A stretch of DNA of 64,000 bases from Marinithermofilum abyssi (GCF_014641195.1 NZ_BMHQ01000002.1:124001-188000), one strand, 5' to 3'. Positions 53,390 through 62,648 are shown, counted from the first letter of the stretch. Numbers and translations are program-made. The notes: generated from the letters alone by a model not told the origin.

Positions 53390-53557
53390 ATGGAAGATCA
53401 ACAAATAACTTATTCAGACAAAAAAGAAGAGCGACATAACAATTTGGTAAATATTCATTTATATGAGAAATACCTGGATCAACCAATAAAAAATGGGATC
53501 GATAATTTCATCAAACGGTTATCTTATTCTTCCCGCTCTGAAGAAACAATCAATTAA
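53390..53557 (+). CDS. Small hydrophilic protein (55 aa), unknown
   Basis: An ATG at 53390 with AAAGGGGG 10 nt upstream opens 55 codons (MEDQQITYSDKKEERHNNLV, then IHLYEKYLDQPIKNGIDNF and a Ser-rich end). The gene is AT-rich. No family is recognised. It is followed 20 bp later by a zinc-ribbon-like small gene, and the two probably form an operon ending at 53765. Confidence 0.5.
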   Translation: MEDQQITYSDKKEERHNNLVNIHLYEKYLDQPIKNGIDNFIKRLSYSSRSEETIN

Positions 53558-53577
53558 AGAACAAGGTGGGAAAAGGA

Positions 53578-53730
53578 TTGGATAAGCGTTTCGATGAAAT
53601 TGTAACCATAGCCTGTCAATGTGGTAATGTATTTCAAGTCGACAAAGAAAAATATCTTCATTGCTTTCTCCAATGCCCTGCCTGCGAAACCATCATCCAT
53701 CCCGATGACGAGGACAATCGAAACGAATAG
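53578..53730 (+). CDS. Small zinc-ribbon-like protein (50 aa)
   Basis: A TTG at 53578 with AAGGTGGG upstream starts 50 codons. Two CxC/CxxC knuckles (ACQCGNVFQ and QCPACETIIH) about 20 residues apart form a probable zinc ribbon. The tail is acidic (PDDEDNRNE). Function unknown. It follows the 55-residue gene and precedes a terminator. Confidence 0.55.
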   Translation: MDKRFDEIVTIACQCGNVFQVDKEKYLHCFLQCPACETIIHPDDEDNRNE

Positions 53731-53742
53731 TGGTAAATTTCT

Positions 53743-53765
53743 AGAACCCAATTAGGGTTCTTCTT
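53743..53765 (+). terminator. Terminator after the small-gene pair
   Basis: AGAACCC/GGGTTCT stem with loop AATTA, followed by TCTT. Confidence 0.6.
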
Positions 53766-54076
53766 ATTGAGGGTGTTGATCACCCGATTGAACCCTCATC
53801 CGGGTGAAGCGGTATAGAAGAAAAGCGGCGGAGGATTTCACCTCCTTATTGTTGTGACCGCCCTAATAATTTACTGGAGTGGGTTACTCCTAGATATCCT
53901 TGCTTGGGAACGAAATGAGAGCTCTGACCCACCTGCGATGAGCCCCCCTTCTGCAGAAGATGGGGCGGCTACTTGCCGCCCGTTTAACTCATCCGCATAT
54001 TCAAGGGTTCCCAGCACCCGAAGGGGAATAATCATATAAAACGGATACATCCTCTCTCGCAGGAGGTGGATAGCGG

Positions 54077-54346
54077 GTGAACGCTCCATATCGAGCAGCA
54101 TTGGAACGGTTGTATCGTTCCAAAGAGAAGGAAGGACAGTGGATCCAGGTTCCGGAGGAAGTGGATGAAGCCGTCTGTTCCCATTATCAATTGGAAATCG
54201 ACGTCACCCAAACGGCCCGACGACCGCTCTACCACGAAACAACGGTTTCGCTGGAACCAGTAGAAGGTCTGCCCGGACTGCGGGCCGGACAGTGTCCTGA
54301 TTGCCTCTCTCTCTACTACCACATCAACTGCAGAAATAATACTTGA
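54077..54346 (+). CDS. Small CxxC protein (89 aa), unknown
   Basis: A GTG at 54077 with AGGAGG about 10 nt upstream opens 89 codons. Residues 33-40 contain VCSHYQLE. A CPDC pair follows near residue 73, with HINC close to the C-terminus, suggesting metal binding. No named family is recognised. A strong terminator follows immediately. Confidence 0.5.
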   Translation: MNAPYRAALERLYRSKEKEGQWIQVPEEVDEAVCSHYQLEIDVTQTARRPLYHETTVSLEPVEGLPGLRAGQCPDCLSLYYHINCRNNT

Positions 54347-54352
54347 TCCACA

Positions 54353-54386
54353 AAAAGCCGGGCCCCGATGTGGCAGCCCGGCTTTT
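54353..54386 (+). terminator. Terminator after the CxxC protein gene
   Basis: AAAGCCGGG (54354-54362) pairs with CCCGGCTTT (54377-54385) around a 14-nt loop, followed by T residues. Confidence 0.8.
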
Positions 54387-54417
54387 GCCGTTACTTCGAG
54401 ATATTCTTTACATCCGG

Positions 54418-54703
54418 GTCCGGCCGGAACTTGGGTATTCCTCATATTCCACTATGGTCATCATGCCTCCTGCAGCATGATGCAAACCGATGCAATCCGC
54501 TGAGCCTTTATACCGAATCGGTACTCTCATCATCGAACCATGATCTTCCAGGTACCAGACTGATTGGCGGTGAGCTCCACATCCACCCGTTCACCGGGAG
54601 CTACGGGAATCAACTGATCCCTGAAACTCTTGGGCTGCTGGATCGATTGACCGTCTACATGAGTAATTTTCACATCGTGCCCGACAACGGCTGATTCAGT
54701 TAA
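54418..54703 (-). pseudogene. Multicopper oxidase fragment
   Basis: One frame reads VVGHDVKITHVDGQSIQQPK, then LIPVAPGERVDVELTANQSG and TWKIMVR with a stop. After a frame change another reads DSVYKGSADCIGLHHAAGGM and MTIVEYEEYPSSG and ends at 54418-54420. This is the middle-to-C-terminal part of bacterial multicopper oxidases, but the HCH-type copper ligands are partly lost. A frameshifted relic. Confidence 0.55.
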
Positions 54704-54947
54704 AGAAATCCATGATCGGCATCGGTGAAAAAAGAAGGAGAAAACTGCATGTTTGTAGTAGACTGTTTGTATTATGGGTAGTGAACCATCTCGCCGTGGC
54801 AAAATTCCTGCAACACTTGCCCCGCTGATGCATCCCGCACTCGTCAACCTCAATTTTCGCATTATTCTATTAATAGGGGGTGGTCGCGTGATCGTCGCGT
54901 GATATAAGATCCAAACATACACCACGAACTCCAAAGGAGGGGTACCC

Positions 54948-55277
54948 ATGGCAAAATCTCAACAACAACCGCGAACGGACAACCACTGGGAGCAAGTGGC
55001 CCGCACACCTGTGTTCCAAGAATTGATCCGTAAGAAAAAGCGGTTCATCCTTCCAGCTTCCGTCTTTTTTCTCTTGTATTACTTCGCTTTGCCTGTCGTC
55101 ACCGGGTATTCGGATATCTTGAATACAAAGGTGTCCGGAGGGATGAACTGGGTATACCTTTTCGCTCTGTCCCAGTTTTTCATGGCCTGGATTTTGTCCC
55201 TTATCTATGTCTGGCATGCCAATAAGACAGATCAACTAGTCCAACGCATCAATGATCAAAAGGAGGAGAAGCAGTGA
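54948..55277 (+). CDS. DUF485 membrane protein
   Basis: A 109-residue DUF485 protein with two hydrophobic helices (about 33-55 and 67-90). The sequence [20 protein letters not shown] is the typical start of DUF485 proteins (YjcH). These small subunits are co-encoded with sodium:acetate symporters. Here the stop overlaps the symporter start by an ATG/GTG region. ATG at 54948 follows AAAGGAGG. The role of DUF485 in transport is not established. Confidence 0.85.
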   Translation: MAKSQQQPRTDNHWEQVARTPVFQELIRKKKRFILPASVFFLLYYFALPVVTGYSDILNTKVSGGMNWVYLFALSQFFMAWILSLIYVWHANKTDQLVQRINDQKEEKQ

Positions 55278-56782
55278 ACACCACGGCCTTCATCCTGTTT
55301 GTGCTCATCGTCGCCATCACCCTGTTGGTCACCTATTGGGCAGCCAAGCGAACACAAACCACCTCCGATTTTTACGCCGCCGGACGTTCCATCACCGGTT
55401 GGCAAAACGGTATCGCCATCGCCGGCGATTACATGAGCGCCGCATCGTTCCTAGGGATCGCCGGATTAATCGCCTTGTTCGGCTTTGACGGTTTTCTGTA
55501 TTCCGTCGGTTTTCTCGTCGCCTTCCTGGTCGTACTGCTGATCGTGGCAGAGCCGCTGCGCAACACAGGCAAGTATACCATGGCCGACATGTTGGCCTAT
55601 CGGTTGAAAGCCAAGCCCGTCCGTTCAGCCGCCGCCCTCAGCACCATGGCGATCTCCGCTTTCTACATGATCGCCCAACTGGTGGGAGCAGGTGGAATCA
55701 TCAAGCTGCTGCTGGGTCTGGATTATACGGTATCCATCATCATCATTGGAACCCTAATGATCCTTTACGTGGTGTTCGGCGGGATGCTCGCTACTACCTG
55801 GGTCCAGATCATCAAGGCGGTACTGCTGATGTCTGGAACAACCCTGCTCAGTGTATGGGTCCTGCAAAAGTACGATTTCAGCCTCGTCACCCTGTTTAAC
55901 GAAGTAGCCGCACAGAAGGGACAACGTTTCCTGGAACCGGGACTCCAATTTTCCAACCCGGTTGAAAACATCTCCCTGGGGATTGCCCTTTTGGCCGGAA
56001 CCGCCGGTCTGCCTCACATTTTGATTCGGTTTTATACCGTCCCCTCTGCCCGGGAAGCGCGGAAATCCGTGGTTTGGGCCATGTTTATCATCGGCTCTTT
56101 TTACATTATGACCACTTTCCTCGGGTTTGGTGCCGCACTCTTGGTCGATGAAGAGAAGATTACCGCCGCAGATAAAGCTGGCAATATGGCAGCCCCGCTG
56201 TTGGCGGAAGCTCTCGGCGGCAACTTCTTTCTGGCATTTATCGCTGCTGTTGCTTTCGCCACCATTCTGGCGGTAGTAGCCGGCCTTGTCATTTCCGCTG
56301 CGGGCGCTTTTGCCCATGACTTTTACTCCAATGTGCTCCGGGGCGGCAAAGCTTCCGATGAGGAGCAGATGCGCGTCGCCAAGCGGGCTTCGATCGGTGT
56401 AGGCGTCGTCTCCATCATCCTGGCACTGCTGGCGAAGGACATGAATGTAGCCTTCTTGGTGGCATTGGCATTTGCCGTCGCATCCAGCGCCAACTTGCCG
56501 GTGATCCTGTTCTCCCTCTATTGGAAGCGTTTCACCACGCAAGGGGCAGTATGGGGCATCTTGACCGGCCTGATCAGCTCCGTCCTGTTGGTGTTGATCA
56601 GCCCCAACTTCATGCCGCCGGAATCAGCCATCTTCCCGCTGAAAAATCCGGCTTTGGTGTCGGTCCCCTTGGGCTTTTTGGGCGCCTGGCTGGGTACGCT
56701 CCTGAGTCCGCGCGACCAAGCTTCAGAGGAGAAGTTCACGGAGTTGTATGTCCGGTCCCAGACGGGCATCGGGGCAGAGTAA
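55274..56782 (+). CDS. Cation/acetate symporter (SSS family, ActP-like)
   Basis: A 502-residue sodium:solute symporter for short-chain monocarboxylates such as acetate. Motifs include [40 protein letters not shown] (the ActP SAASFLG segment), [18 protein letters not shown], and [20 protein letters not shown]. About 13 hydrophobic segments are seen. GTG start overlaps the end of the DUF485 gene by 4 bp, a conserved pairing. Located 2 kb from aceBA, so acetate uptake and the glyoxylate shunt are neighbours. Confidence 0.9.
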   Translation: MNTTAFILFVLIVAITLLVTYWAAKRTQTTSDFYAAGRSITGWQNGIAIAGDYMSAASFLGIAGLIALFGFDGFLYSVGFLVAFLVVLLIVAEPLRNTGKYTMADMLAYRLKAKPVRSAAALSTMAISAFYMIAQLVGAGGIIKLLLGLDYTVSIIIIGTLMILYVVFGGMLATTWVQIIKAVLLMSGTTLLSVWVLQKYDFSLVTLFNEVAAQKGQRFLEPGLQFSNPVENISLGIALLAGTAGLPHILIRFYTVPSAREARKSVVWAMFIIGSFYIMTTFLGFGAALLVDEEKITAADKAGNMAAPLLAEALGGNFFLAFIAAVAFATILAVVAGLVISAAGAFAHDFYSNVLRGGKASDEEQMRVAKRASIGVGVVSIILALLAKDMNVAFLVALAFAVASSANLPVILFSLYWKRFTTQGAVWGILTGLISSVLLVLISPNFMPPESAIFPLKNPALVSVPLGFLGAWLGTLLSPRDQASEEKFTELYVRSQTGIGAE

Positions 56783-56799
56783 GGCAGCCCCTGCAAAAG

Positions 56800-56827
56800 G
56801 CGCGGGTCTCCCGATCCGCGCTTTTTG
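56800..56827 (+). terminator. Terminator after the symporter gene
   Basis: GCGCGG (56800-56805) pairs with CCGCGC (56816-56821), followed by TTTTT. Confidence 0.75.
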
Positions 56828-56943
56828 CTTGCCTTGCAAGCTCAATCCCACATTATAATGGGTTACAATTAAGAACATACAGCATGTACCGATCTCAAAA
56901 TCAACGTTGGAACCAGAATGCACAAAAGCGGGTGAAGAGAAGG

Positions 56944-57597
56944 ATGCGTGTACTCGTTGCCGAAGATGACACGGGTGTCTGCGAGGTACTTCGCCTTTTC
57001 ATGGAAAAAGAGGGCTACCAGACCCGGTTCGTCCACGACGGGAAGGAAGCCCTCGAGGAGTGGGAGCGGGGGGATTATGAACTCCTGGTGCTGGACTGGA
57101 TGCTCCCGGGATTGGACGGGATGGCGATCTGCAGACAAGTGCGGAGCCGGTCCCAGGTGCCCATCATCATGCTGACGGCCCGCACCCAGGAGTCGGACCA
57201 AGTGCTGGGACTGGAGTGGGGAGCCGATGATTATGTGACCAAACCTTTCAGCCCCCTCGCCCTGATGGCCCGCATTAAGGCGGTGATGCGCCGGGTTCGC
57301 AGTGCCGGGGGCAGTCCGTGGCCCGATTCCGGCATCCGGCTCCAACATTGGCGGATCAATCCGGAAACACGGGAAGTGTTTCTGGATGGAGAGGCGATTG
57401 CCGACCTGACACCCAAAGAGTTTGACCTCCTCCACTTCTTCGCTCGTCACCCCCGACGCGTCTTTTCCAGGGAGGAGCTGTTGGATGGAGTCTGGGGCTA
57501 CGATTTCTACGGGGATGAACGGACAGTAGATGTCCATATCAAGCGCCTGCGGAAGAAGATCGCCCGGCCGGGCCATCCCTGGATCCACACCGTGTAG
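56944..57597 (+). CDS. OmpR-family response regulator, truncated by an amber codon
   Basis: A 217-residue response regulator. The receiver domain has E7-D8-D9, phospho-acceptor D51 in LLVLDWMLPG, T78 in MLTAR and K100 in DDYVTKPFS. The C-terminal winged helix reads LTPKEFDLLHFFARHP and GDERTVDVHIKRLRKKI. It ends at TAG (57595-57597) in IHTV, where family members have W followed by GVGYKF; the in-frame sequence after the stop is exactly GVGYKFDEAGEEDAL. So a W-to-amber change removes the last wing strand. DNA binding may be impaired. The kinase gene overlaps the original end by 11 bp. Confidence 0.85.
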   Translation: MRVLVAEDDTGVCEVLRLFMEKEGYQTRFVHDGKEALEEWERGDYELLVLDWMLPGLDGMAICRQVRSRSQVPIIMLTARTQESDQVLGLEWGADDYVTKPFSPLALMARIKAVMRRVRSAGGSPWPDSGIRLQHWRINPETREVFLDGEAIADLTPKEFDLLHFFARHPRRVFSREELLDGVWGYDFYGDERTVDVHIKRLRKKIARPGHPWIHTV

Positions 57598-57634
57598 GGT
57601 GTGGGCTACAAGTTTGACGAAGCGGGGGAGGAGG

Positions 57635-59082
57635 ATGCGCTTTAACCTGTTCAAAAAGATCCTGGTCAGCCATCTGGCCGTCATTTTGACGGTCATCTTC
57701 ATTTTATCCGGTGTTCTGTCCGCTGTTGTGGAGAATTTCCTCTACAAACAGAAAATAAGGGAGCTGAAGGGATTCGGGGAACAGCTGGTCCGCATTCATC
57801 CTCTAGCGGAAGATGGGGAAGGGCGGGATATCCGCCGGCTTCAGATCCTCCTGAGCGGCCGGGATATCCGAATCCTGCGGCTGGATCGGGAGGGGCTGGT
57901 GATGGGGCCCGGCGCGGATTGGAGAATTTCCAACTCGATCCCGCACTGATGGAACGGATCCGCCGGGGGCAGATGGTAGAGGGGAGAGACGAGATCGGCC
58001 GCCTGCCAGTGACTTGGGTCATCCTGCCGCACAAGCGTGACGGGGTTGACGGAGCCTGGGTTCTCTTTTCCCCGATCGAGGGTCTGAACCGGGCCCTGCG
58101 GCAAATCCGGTTCTCTCTTATCCTGGCAGCGATCGCGGCCCTTATAATCTCCCTGTTGATCGGCAGAGGTTTTGCCAAACGCATGTCCGACCGCATTAGG
58201 GGACTGCGCCGAGCCACCGAAAGGATTCGTCGGGGCCGCTACGACGTCGAGTCACCTCCCTTCCGTGTCCGAAGCCGGGTCCGACGGGATGAGCTGGACG
58301 AGCTGGCCGTGGACTTTCACGCGATGGCCGAAGAGCTCTCCCGAAGCCGAGCCGAATTGGCGCGATTCGAAGAGCGGCGGCGCCAGTTTATCTCCGACGT
58401 GTCCCATGAGCTGAGGACACCCTTAACCTCCATTCGCGGACTCCTTGAGGGGCTCCGCACCGGAGTGGTGGAGGACGGGGAAAAAGAGCGGATTTATTCC
58501 CTCATGGAAAAAGAAACCCTGCGCCTGATCCGTCTCATCAACGAGCTCCTCGATCTGGAACGGATTCGGGCTGGCAAAGTAGAGTTGAAAAAAGAGTGGC
58601 ATCAGGTGGAGGACCTGTTTGAAATCGTGACAGAACAGATGCAACCCCTCGCGTCGAAGAAAGGGATCCGCCTTACCTCCAGGGGAGCGACCGGTATCCG
58701 GGTGTACGGGGATTATGACCGGCTCCTGCAGATCCTCGTCAACCTGGTCCAAAACGGGATCCAGTTTACTGAGGAAGGAGAAGTACGGCTCACCGCCGCG
58801 TCAGCGAAAGGATTCACCATCCTGCGGGTGGAAGATACCGGTGCCGGGATGAGCCCAGAGGAACTGGAGAAAATCTGGGATCGCTTTTTTAAAGCGGATC
58901 CTTCCCGGGCCCGGAGGGGAAATGAGACGGGACTCGGCCTGTCCATCGTGAAGCGGTTGACCGAGGCCCACGGAGGCACCGCCGAGGTGAAGAGCAGCCC
59001 CGGGGATGGGAGCTCCTTTACGCTGAAGCTTCCCGTTCCCAATCCAAAAGGGACTGGACCGACGACCGATCTTCCCGGCTAA
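57635..59082 (+). pseudogene. Sensor histidine kinase with a frameshift
   Basis: ATG at 57635 follows GGGGGAGGAGG. It encodes a first membrane helix (LVSHLAVILTVIFILSGVLS) and an extracytoplasmic part. Near 57910-57930 the frame must change (-1) to continue as ENFQLDPALMERIRRGQMVE. The second helix (IRFSLILAAIAALIISLLIG), HAMP, the H-box SDVSHELRTPLTS, N-box NLVQNGIQFT, and G boxes DTGAGMS and GLGLSIV are all intact. Without the frame change the product stops after about 104 residues. Either a genuine frameshift or a sequencing error. It belongs with the amber-truncated regulator. Confidence 0.75.
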
Positions 59083-59160
59083 GACACAAGCCCGTCATTA
59101 TTTTGTCATGATTGGCGGGTATGCTAAAAAAGCAGCATCAACCAGAAAGGAGTGGTAAGG

Positions 59161-60054
59161 GTGCTGGTTAATCTGAAGGGCATCCTCAAGGTTGCCACTG
59201 TGTCGGGTCTCGTCTTGGGAGGGGCGTGGGGAATCCATTCCTACACCTCCGCCGAGCATAAAACGGCGGCAACCGTAACGAAAGCGGATGGCACGACTTC
59301 AACCGCCAAAGCGGTGAAGGGCGTCTCTTCCTATGATCTCAAGCAGCTGAGCTCAGGTATGGATGAAAAAATGGAATGGAAAGGCCAAGCCCGGAAAAAA
59401 TGGTTGGAACGAATAGCCAAATACCTTGGCGAGCAGCCAGAGGCGGTGGAAAAATCCATCGGTCACCATCCACCCCGGGAAGCGGCGATGGCTGCCGTTA
59501 TCGCCAAATTGAGCGGTCAAGAGCTGGATGTGGTGCTGAAGGCCAAGGAAAACCGCACCTGGAAAGAGGTAGCCGCACAATACAAGGTAAACCGGAGGGA
59601 AATCCGGAAGGAGATCCGCCGCATCCTGCCCCGCGATGCGAGGGCGTTCCACTTTTTAAAACGCCATCCCGGCTTCGCAGTTCAAGAGCTGTCCGACTAT
59701 CTCGGGATGGAACCGAAAGAGTTGGTCGGGCTGGCCAGGAAAGAAAAGACGAACCTGGCAGGGCTGGTGAAAGCCTCCATCCTATCCAAAGCGAGCGGAA
59801 AAAGCCTGGAGGAAGTGTTCGCCCATAAGACAAGAGACAACACCTGGTCCGAGGTGGGTAAATCTCTGGGTGTCGACCGGTCCGAGCTGAGAAAAGCGGC
59901 GAAGGAGCTGCTCACCCGATTCCGCAAAGATTGGAAGGAAACTACCGGCTGGCTGAAAGAGATCCGCCGGCAAGGGAAGGAACAGGAAAAGGATTCATCT
60001 TTTGCCCCGCAAAAGGCACCGAAGGAGCGGGAAGACTCCACTTCCCGGCTGTAA
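59161..60054 (+). CDS. Envelope-associated protein with two ~85-residue repeats
   Basis: A 297-residue protein with an N-terminal hydrophobic helix (about residues 8-26, ATVSGLVLGGAWGIHSY), so probably secreted or membrane-anchored. Two tandem repeats follow: AAMAAVIAKLSGQELDVVL then ENRTWKEVAAQYKVNRREIR, and LVKASILSKASGKSLEEVF then RDNTWSEVGKSLGVDRSELR. Each ends with a helix-turn-helix-like (T-W-x-E-V-x(6-7)-V-(N/D)-R) segment. The C-terminus is basic and low complexity. GTG at 59161 has AAAGGAG 8 nt upstream. It follows the disrupted two-component system by 78 bp and may be its target. No family recognised. Confidence 0.6.
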   Translation: MLVNLKGILKVATVSGLVLGGAWGIHSYTSAEHKTAATVTKADGTTSTAKAVKGVSSYDLKQLSSGMDEKMEWKGQARKKWLERIAKYLGEQPEAVEKSIGHHPPREAAMAAVIAKLSGQELDVVLKAKENRTWKEVAAQYKVNRREIRKEIRRILPRDARAFHFLKRHPGFAVQELSDYLGMEPKELVGLARKEKTNLAGLVKASILSKASGKSLEEVFAHKTRDNTWSEVGKSLGVDRSELRKAAKELLTRFRKDWKETTGWLKEIRRQGKEQEKDSSFAPQKAPKEREDSTSRL

Positions 60055-60073
60055 ACGAATACACATCCAATCC

Positions 60074-60101
60074 AACCTGCCGGATATCCGGCAGGTTTTT
60101 T
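60074..60101 (+). terminator. Terminator after the repeat-protein gene
   Basis: AACCTGCCGG/CCGGCAGGTT, a perfect 10-bp stem with an ATAT loop, then TTTTT. Confidence 0.9.
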
Positions 60102-60201
60102 GAGTTTATTCCCAATATGCCTTGCCATCTCCGTTTTAACGGTATTGGTTATCTTGATCGTTGTGGTGATAGGGTTTAAAAAGTGTCATCCAATTTACAA
60201 A

Positions 60202-60215
60202 TGTAAGCGCTATCT
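60202..60215 (+). promoter_or_regulatory. Candidate catabolite-responsive element (cre)
   Basis: TGTAAGCGCTATCT fits the TGWAARCGYTWNCW consensus of CcpA sites. It lies about 180 bp before the MHS transporter start. Confidence 0.45.
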
Positions 60216-60395
60216 AATATAATGAATGAGTATGGTATCTGGCTATGGTGGGGCGTACGATATTGGTAGGTTCTTGCATAAAAATTTGGGAACATTTCAA
60301 TGAATCTATAGATATTAGACAAACGGATTCTATTGATCCAAAAAAATGTGGGATCGTATTGAAAAACGAAATTTGTTCAAGAGGAGGGTTTAACA

Positions 60396-61742
60396 ATGGC
60401 CGAATCCATCGAGCGCGAGAAGACGCGACGCATCACAGGCAATATCTTCAAAGGTTCGGTTGGAAATCTGATTGAATGGTACGACTGGTACGTCTATACT
60501 GCTTTCGCCGTGTATTTCTCGGCAGAGTTCTTCCCCAAGGGAGACCCGACCAGCCAGCTTCTCAACACGGCGGCGATCTTCGCTGTCGGCTTCCTGATGC
60601 GCCCGATCGGAAGCCTGCTGATGGGCCGCTACGCTGATCGTCATGGCCGCCGTTCCGCGCTGACGCTTTCCATCACCATCATGGCCGGTGGTTCGCTGAT
60701 TATTGCCATCACCCCAGGTTATAGCACCATTGGTGTACTGGCTCCCATTATTCTGGTTCTCGCACGTCTTCTCCAAGGAGTGTCGTTGGGTGGAGAGTAT
60801 GGAACCTCGGCAACATACCTGTCCGAGATGGCCAGCAGCGGCCGCCGCGGCTTCTACTCGAGCTTTCAGTACGTCACACTTGTTGCCGGACAGATAGTAG
60901 CACTGGGTATCCAGATCATCCTTCAGCAAATGCTCAGCGAAACTGAAATGAACTCCTGGGGCTGGCGTATTCCCTTCGTCATCGGAGCAATGGGGGCATT
61001 GGCCGTATTGTGGCTGCGTCGCACGATGGACGAATCGGAGCAGTTCTCAAAAATGGGTTCTGAAAGCCGGGCGAGCGCTGGTACCGTTCGGGCTCTGATG
61101 AAACACCCCAAGGCGGTGCTGACAGTGGTCGGACTAACACTCGGCGGAACCGTCGCCTTTTATACCTACACTACATATTTACAGAAGTTCATGGTGAATA
61201 CTGTTGGCCTTCCCAAGGAAGTGGTCAGTTGGATCAACTTTATTGCCCTACTGTTATTCGTCGTGCTTCAACCACTCGCTGGTATGCTGTCTGATCGGAT
61301 CGGACGTCGCCCGCTATTGATTAGTTTCGGTGTCCTCGGAACGCTGCTGACGGTGCCGCTGTTTCTGTTTATGGAGCAGGCGAAGAACCCTCTCGTTGCT
61401 TTCTTGCTCATGATGGTAGGTCTCATCATTGTCACCGGTTACACTTCCATTAATGCGATCGTAAAGGCCGAGCTCTTCCCGACCAAAATCCGTGCCCTCG
61501 GCGTGGGATTCCCCTATGGAGTTACCGTCGCGGTGTTTGGAGGAACGGCGGAGTTCATCGCGTTATGGCTGAAGAGTATCGGAGTCGAGTCGCTCTACTT
61601 CTTCTACGTAGCTGCCTGCATTGCCGTGAGCCTTATCGTCTACTGGCGTATGGATGAGTCTTCGAAGGTCTCTCACATCGAATCCGAGCTGGACGCTGAA
61701 AATGAGCCGGCTGTTCGTGGATTCAGCTCACGGTACTCTTAA
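60396..61742 (+). CDS. MHS-family MFS transporter (dicarboxylate/alpha-ketoglutarate-like)
   Basis: A 448-residue proton symporter of the metabolite:H+ family. GSVGNLIEWYDWYVYTAFAV is the family start; FAVGFLMRPIGSLLMGRYAD and RHGRRSALTLSI form the MFS loop 2-3 motif, and LLQGVSLGGEYGTSATYLSE is typical. The closest relatives I recognise are alpha-ketoglutarate (KgtP) and related organic-acid or glycine-betaine carriers. ATG at 60396 follows AGGAGG. Its codon use and GC seem close to those of the flanking genes. A cre-like site upstream suggests repression by preferred sugars, as expected for an organic-acid carrier. Confidence 0.85.
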   Translation: MAESIEREKTRRITGNIFKGSVGNLIEWYDWYVYTAFAVYFSAEFFPKGDPTSQLLNTAAIFAVGFLMRPIGSLLMGRYADRHGRRSALTLSITIMAGGSLIIAITPGYSTIGVLAPIILVLARLLQGVSLGGEYGTSATYLSEMASSGRRGFYSSFQYVTLVAGQIVALGIQIILQQMLSETEMNSWGWRIPFVIGAMGALAVLWLRRTMDESEQFSKMGSESRASAGTVRALMKHPKAVLTVVGLTLGGTVAFYTYTTYLQKFMVNTVGLPKEVVSWINFIALLLFVVLQPLAGMLSDRIGRRPLLISFGVLGTLLTVPLFLFMEQAKNPLVAFLLMMVGLIIVTGYTSINAIVKAELFPTKIRALGVGFPYGVTVAVFGGTAEFIALWLKSIGVESLYFFYVAACIAVSLIVYWRMDESSKVSHIESELDAENEPAVRGFSSRYS

Positions 61743-61803
61743 GGGTTCTAGTGCAAAAATCATTAGTTGAGACTGATAGCTCAATTACAGATGATATAGA
61801 AAA

Positions 61804-61859
61804 AGCCCCTAAAGGGGCTGAGGCTGCTGACAAAGGGAGAAGGTCAGCAGCCTCTTTTT
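61804..61859 (+). terminator. Double-hairpin terminator
   Basis: AGCCCCT/AGGGGCT (61804-61819) is followed by GAGGCTGCTGAC/GTCAGCAGCCTC (12-bp perfect stem, 61820-61854) and TTTTT. The first hairpin and the CTGCTGACAAA sequence recur as a reverse complement at about 42416-42451. Confidence 0.75.
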
Positions 61860-61898
61860 GTTGCAATAGTAGAAAGACTTCAACAAAGGACGGATACC

Positions 61899-62080
61899 AT
61901 GTTTCAAACCAACCCCAACCGCCAAGGAAATATGGAGTTTATTATACATAGAACTGGTACCGGAAGATTACCTGCTGCGCAAGATGGATGAAACCATCCA
62001 CTTCTCCTTCCTCGCCGAAAAAACCCGGCACGCTCCGAATTCTGCAGCCACTTTTCGTCAACCTTCAGGTCGAGGTAGGT
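61899..62080 (+). pseudogene. IS1182-like transposase N-terminal fragment
   Basis: From ATG 61899 the frame reads MFQTNPNRQGNMEFI. After a frameshift it continues LVPEDYLLRKMDETIHFSFL and AEKTRH. This is the N-terminus of IS1182-type DDE transposases. Everything after about 60 residues is missing. The upstream double-hairpin may be part of the element's left end. Confidence 0.6.
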
Positions 62081-62258
62081 GAGATCCCCTTCCTCTGGAG
62101 GCTGAAACGAACCTCGTCAGATGCGTTCAGCTTGTCATCCACCATGAAGGGGCGGGGGACGACAATTGCTCTTTCTTTCTGGGTAGAGATCCGAAGGAAA
62201 AACAAAAAAGAAGGCCATGTTCCCCAAATGGAGACAGACCCTCTTTTCGATGCCCAAC

Positions 62259-62427
62259 TTATTGCTCCTTCACCAAGCGAACCGCATCGGCGACGACAAT
62301 GCCGTCTGCATTATCGGACAGGACGACTTTAATGCCTGCGCCCTGGGAAAAATTCCAGGTGCCCAGGTAGATCCACTGACCACCTCCCGTTCGCTGATTG
62401 ACGGTTTTCACCGACTGGCCGTCCTTT
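62259..62427 (-). pseudogene. Golvesin-type C-terminal domain fragment
   Basis: About 55 codons read [20 protein letters not shown] and [20 protein letters not shown], then VKEQ and a stop at 62259-62261. This resembles the golvesin/xly carbohydrate-binding domain (VNQ..GG.W..LG.. F..G..V.LSD.A.G.VVADAV). The remainder of the protein is absent. Confidence 0.5.
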
Positions 62428-62578
62428 TATATTTTTCTAAAGTGCGGGTAATGGGATCGTGGTACCGATGATGCATTCCCATGATTCGATGAATAATAAT
62501 GACAGCCAAAGGGATGTGCCAAAATTCCCCTGAATCATCTCTCCCTCCACTTCCCTTTAGAAGGGACAAGAGGTGTGC

Positions 62579-62584
62579 TATACT
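62579..62584 (+). promoter_or_regulatory. Extended -10 promoter for dapH
   Basis: TGCTATACT (TATACT at 62579-62584 preceded by TGC) is an extended -10 element about 65 bp before the dapH start; the -35 box is weak. Confidence 0.4.
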
Positions 62585-62648
62585 TTGCATAGGTAAAGCA
62601 GATGAGTGAAAAGACATGCGATCTCGCAACAGGAAAGGATGCTGGGAT

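Noticed and set aside
57595-57597. TAG in the response regulator as pyrrolysine or programmed read-through
   Set aside because: The site replaces a conserved Trp by a single base change and no read-through context is visible; the partner kinase is also broken.
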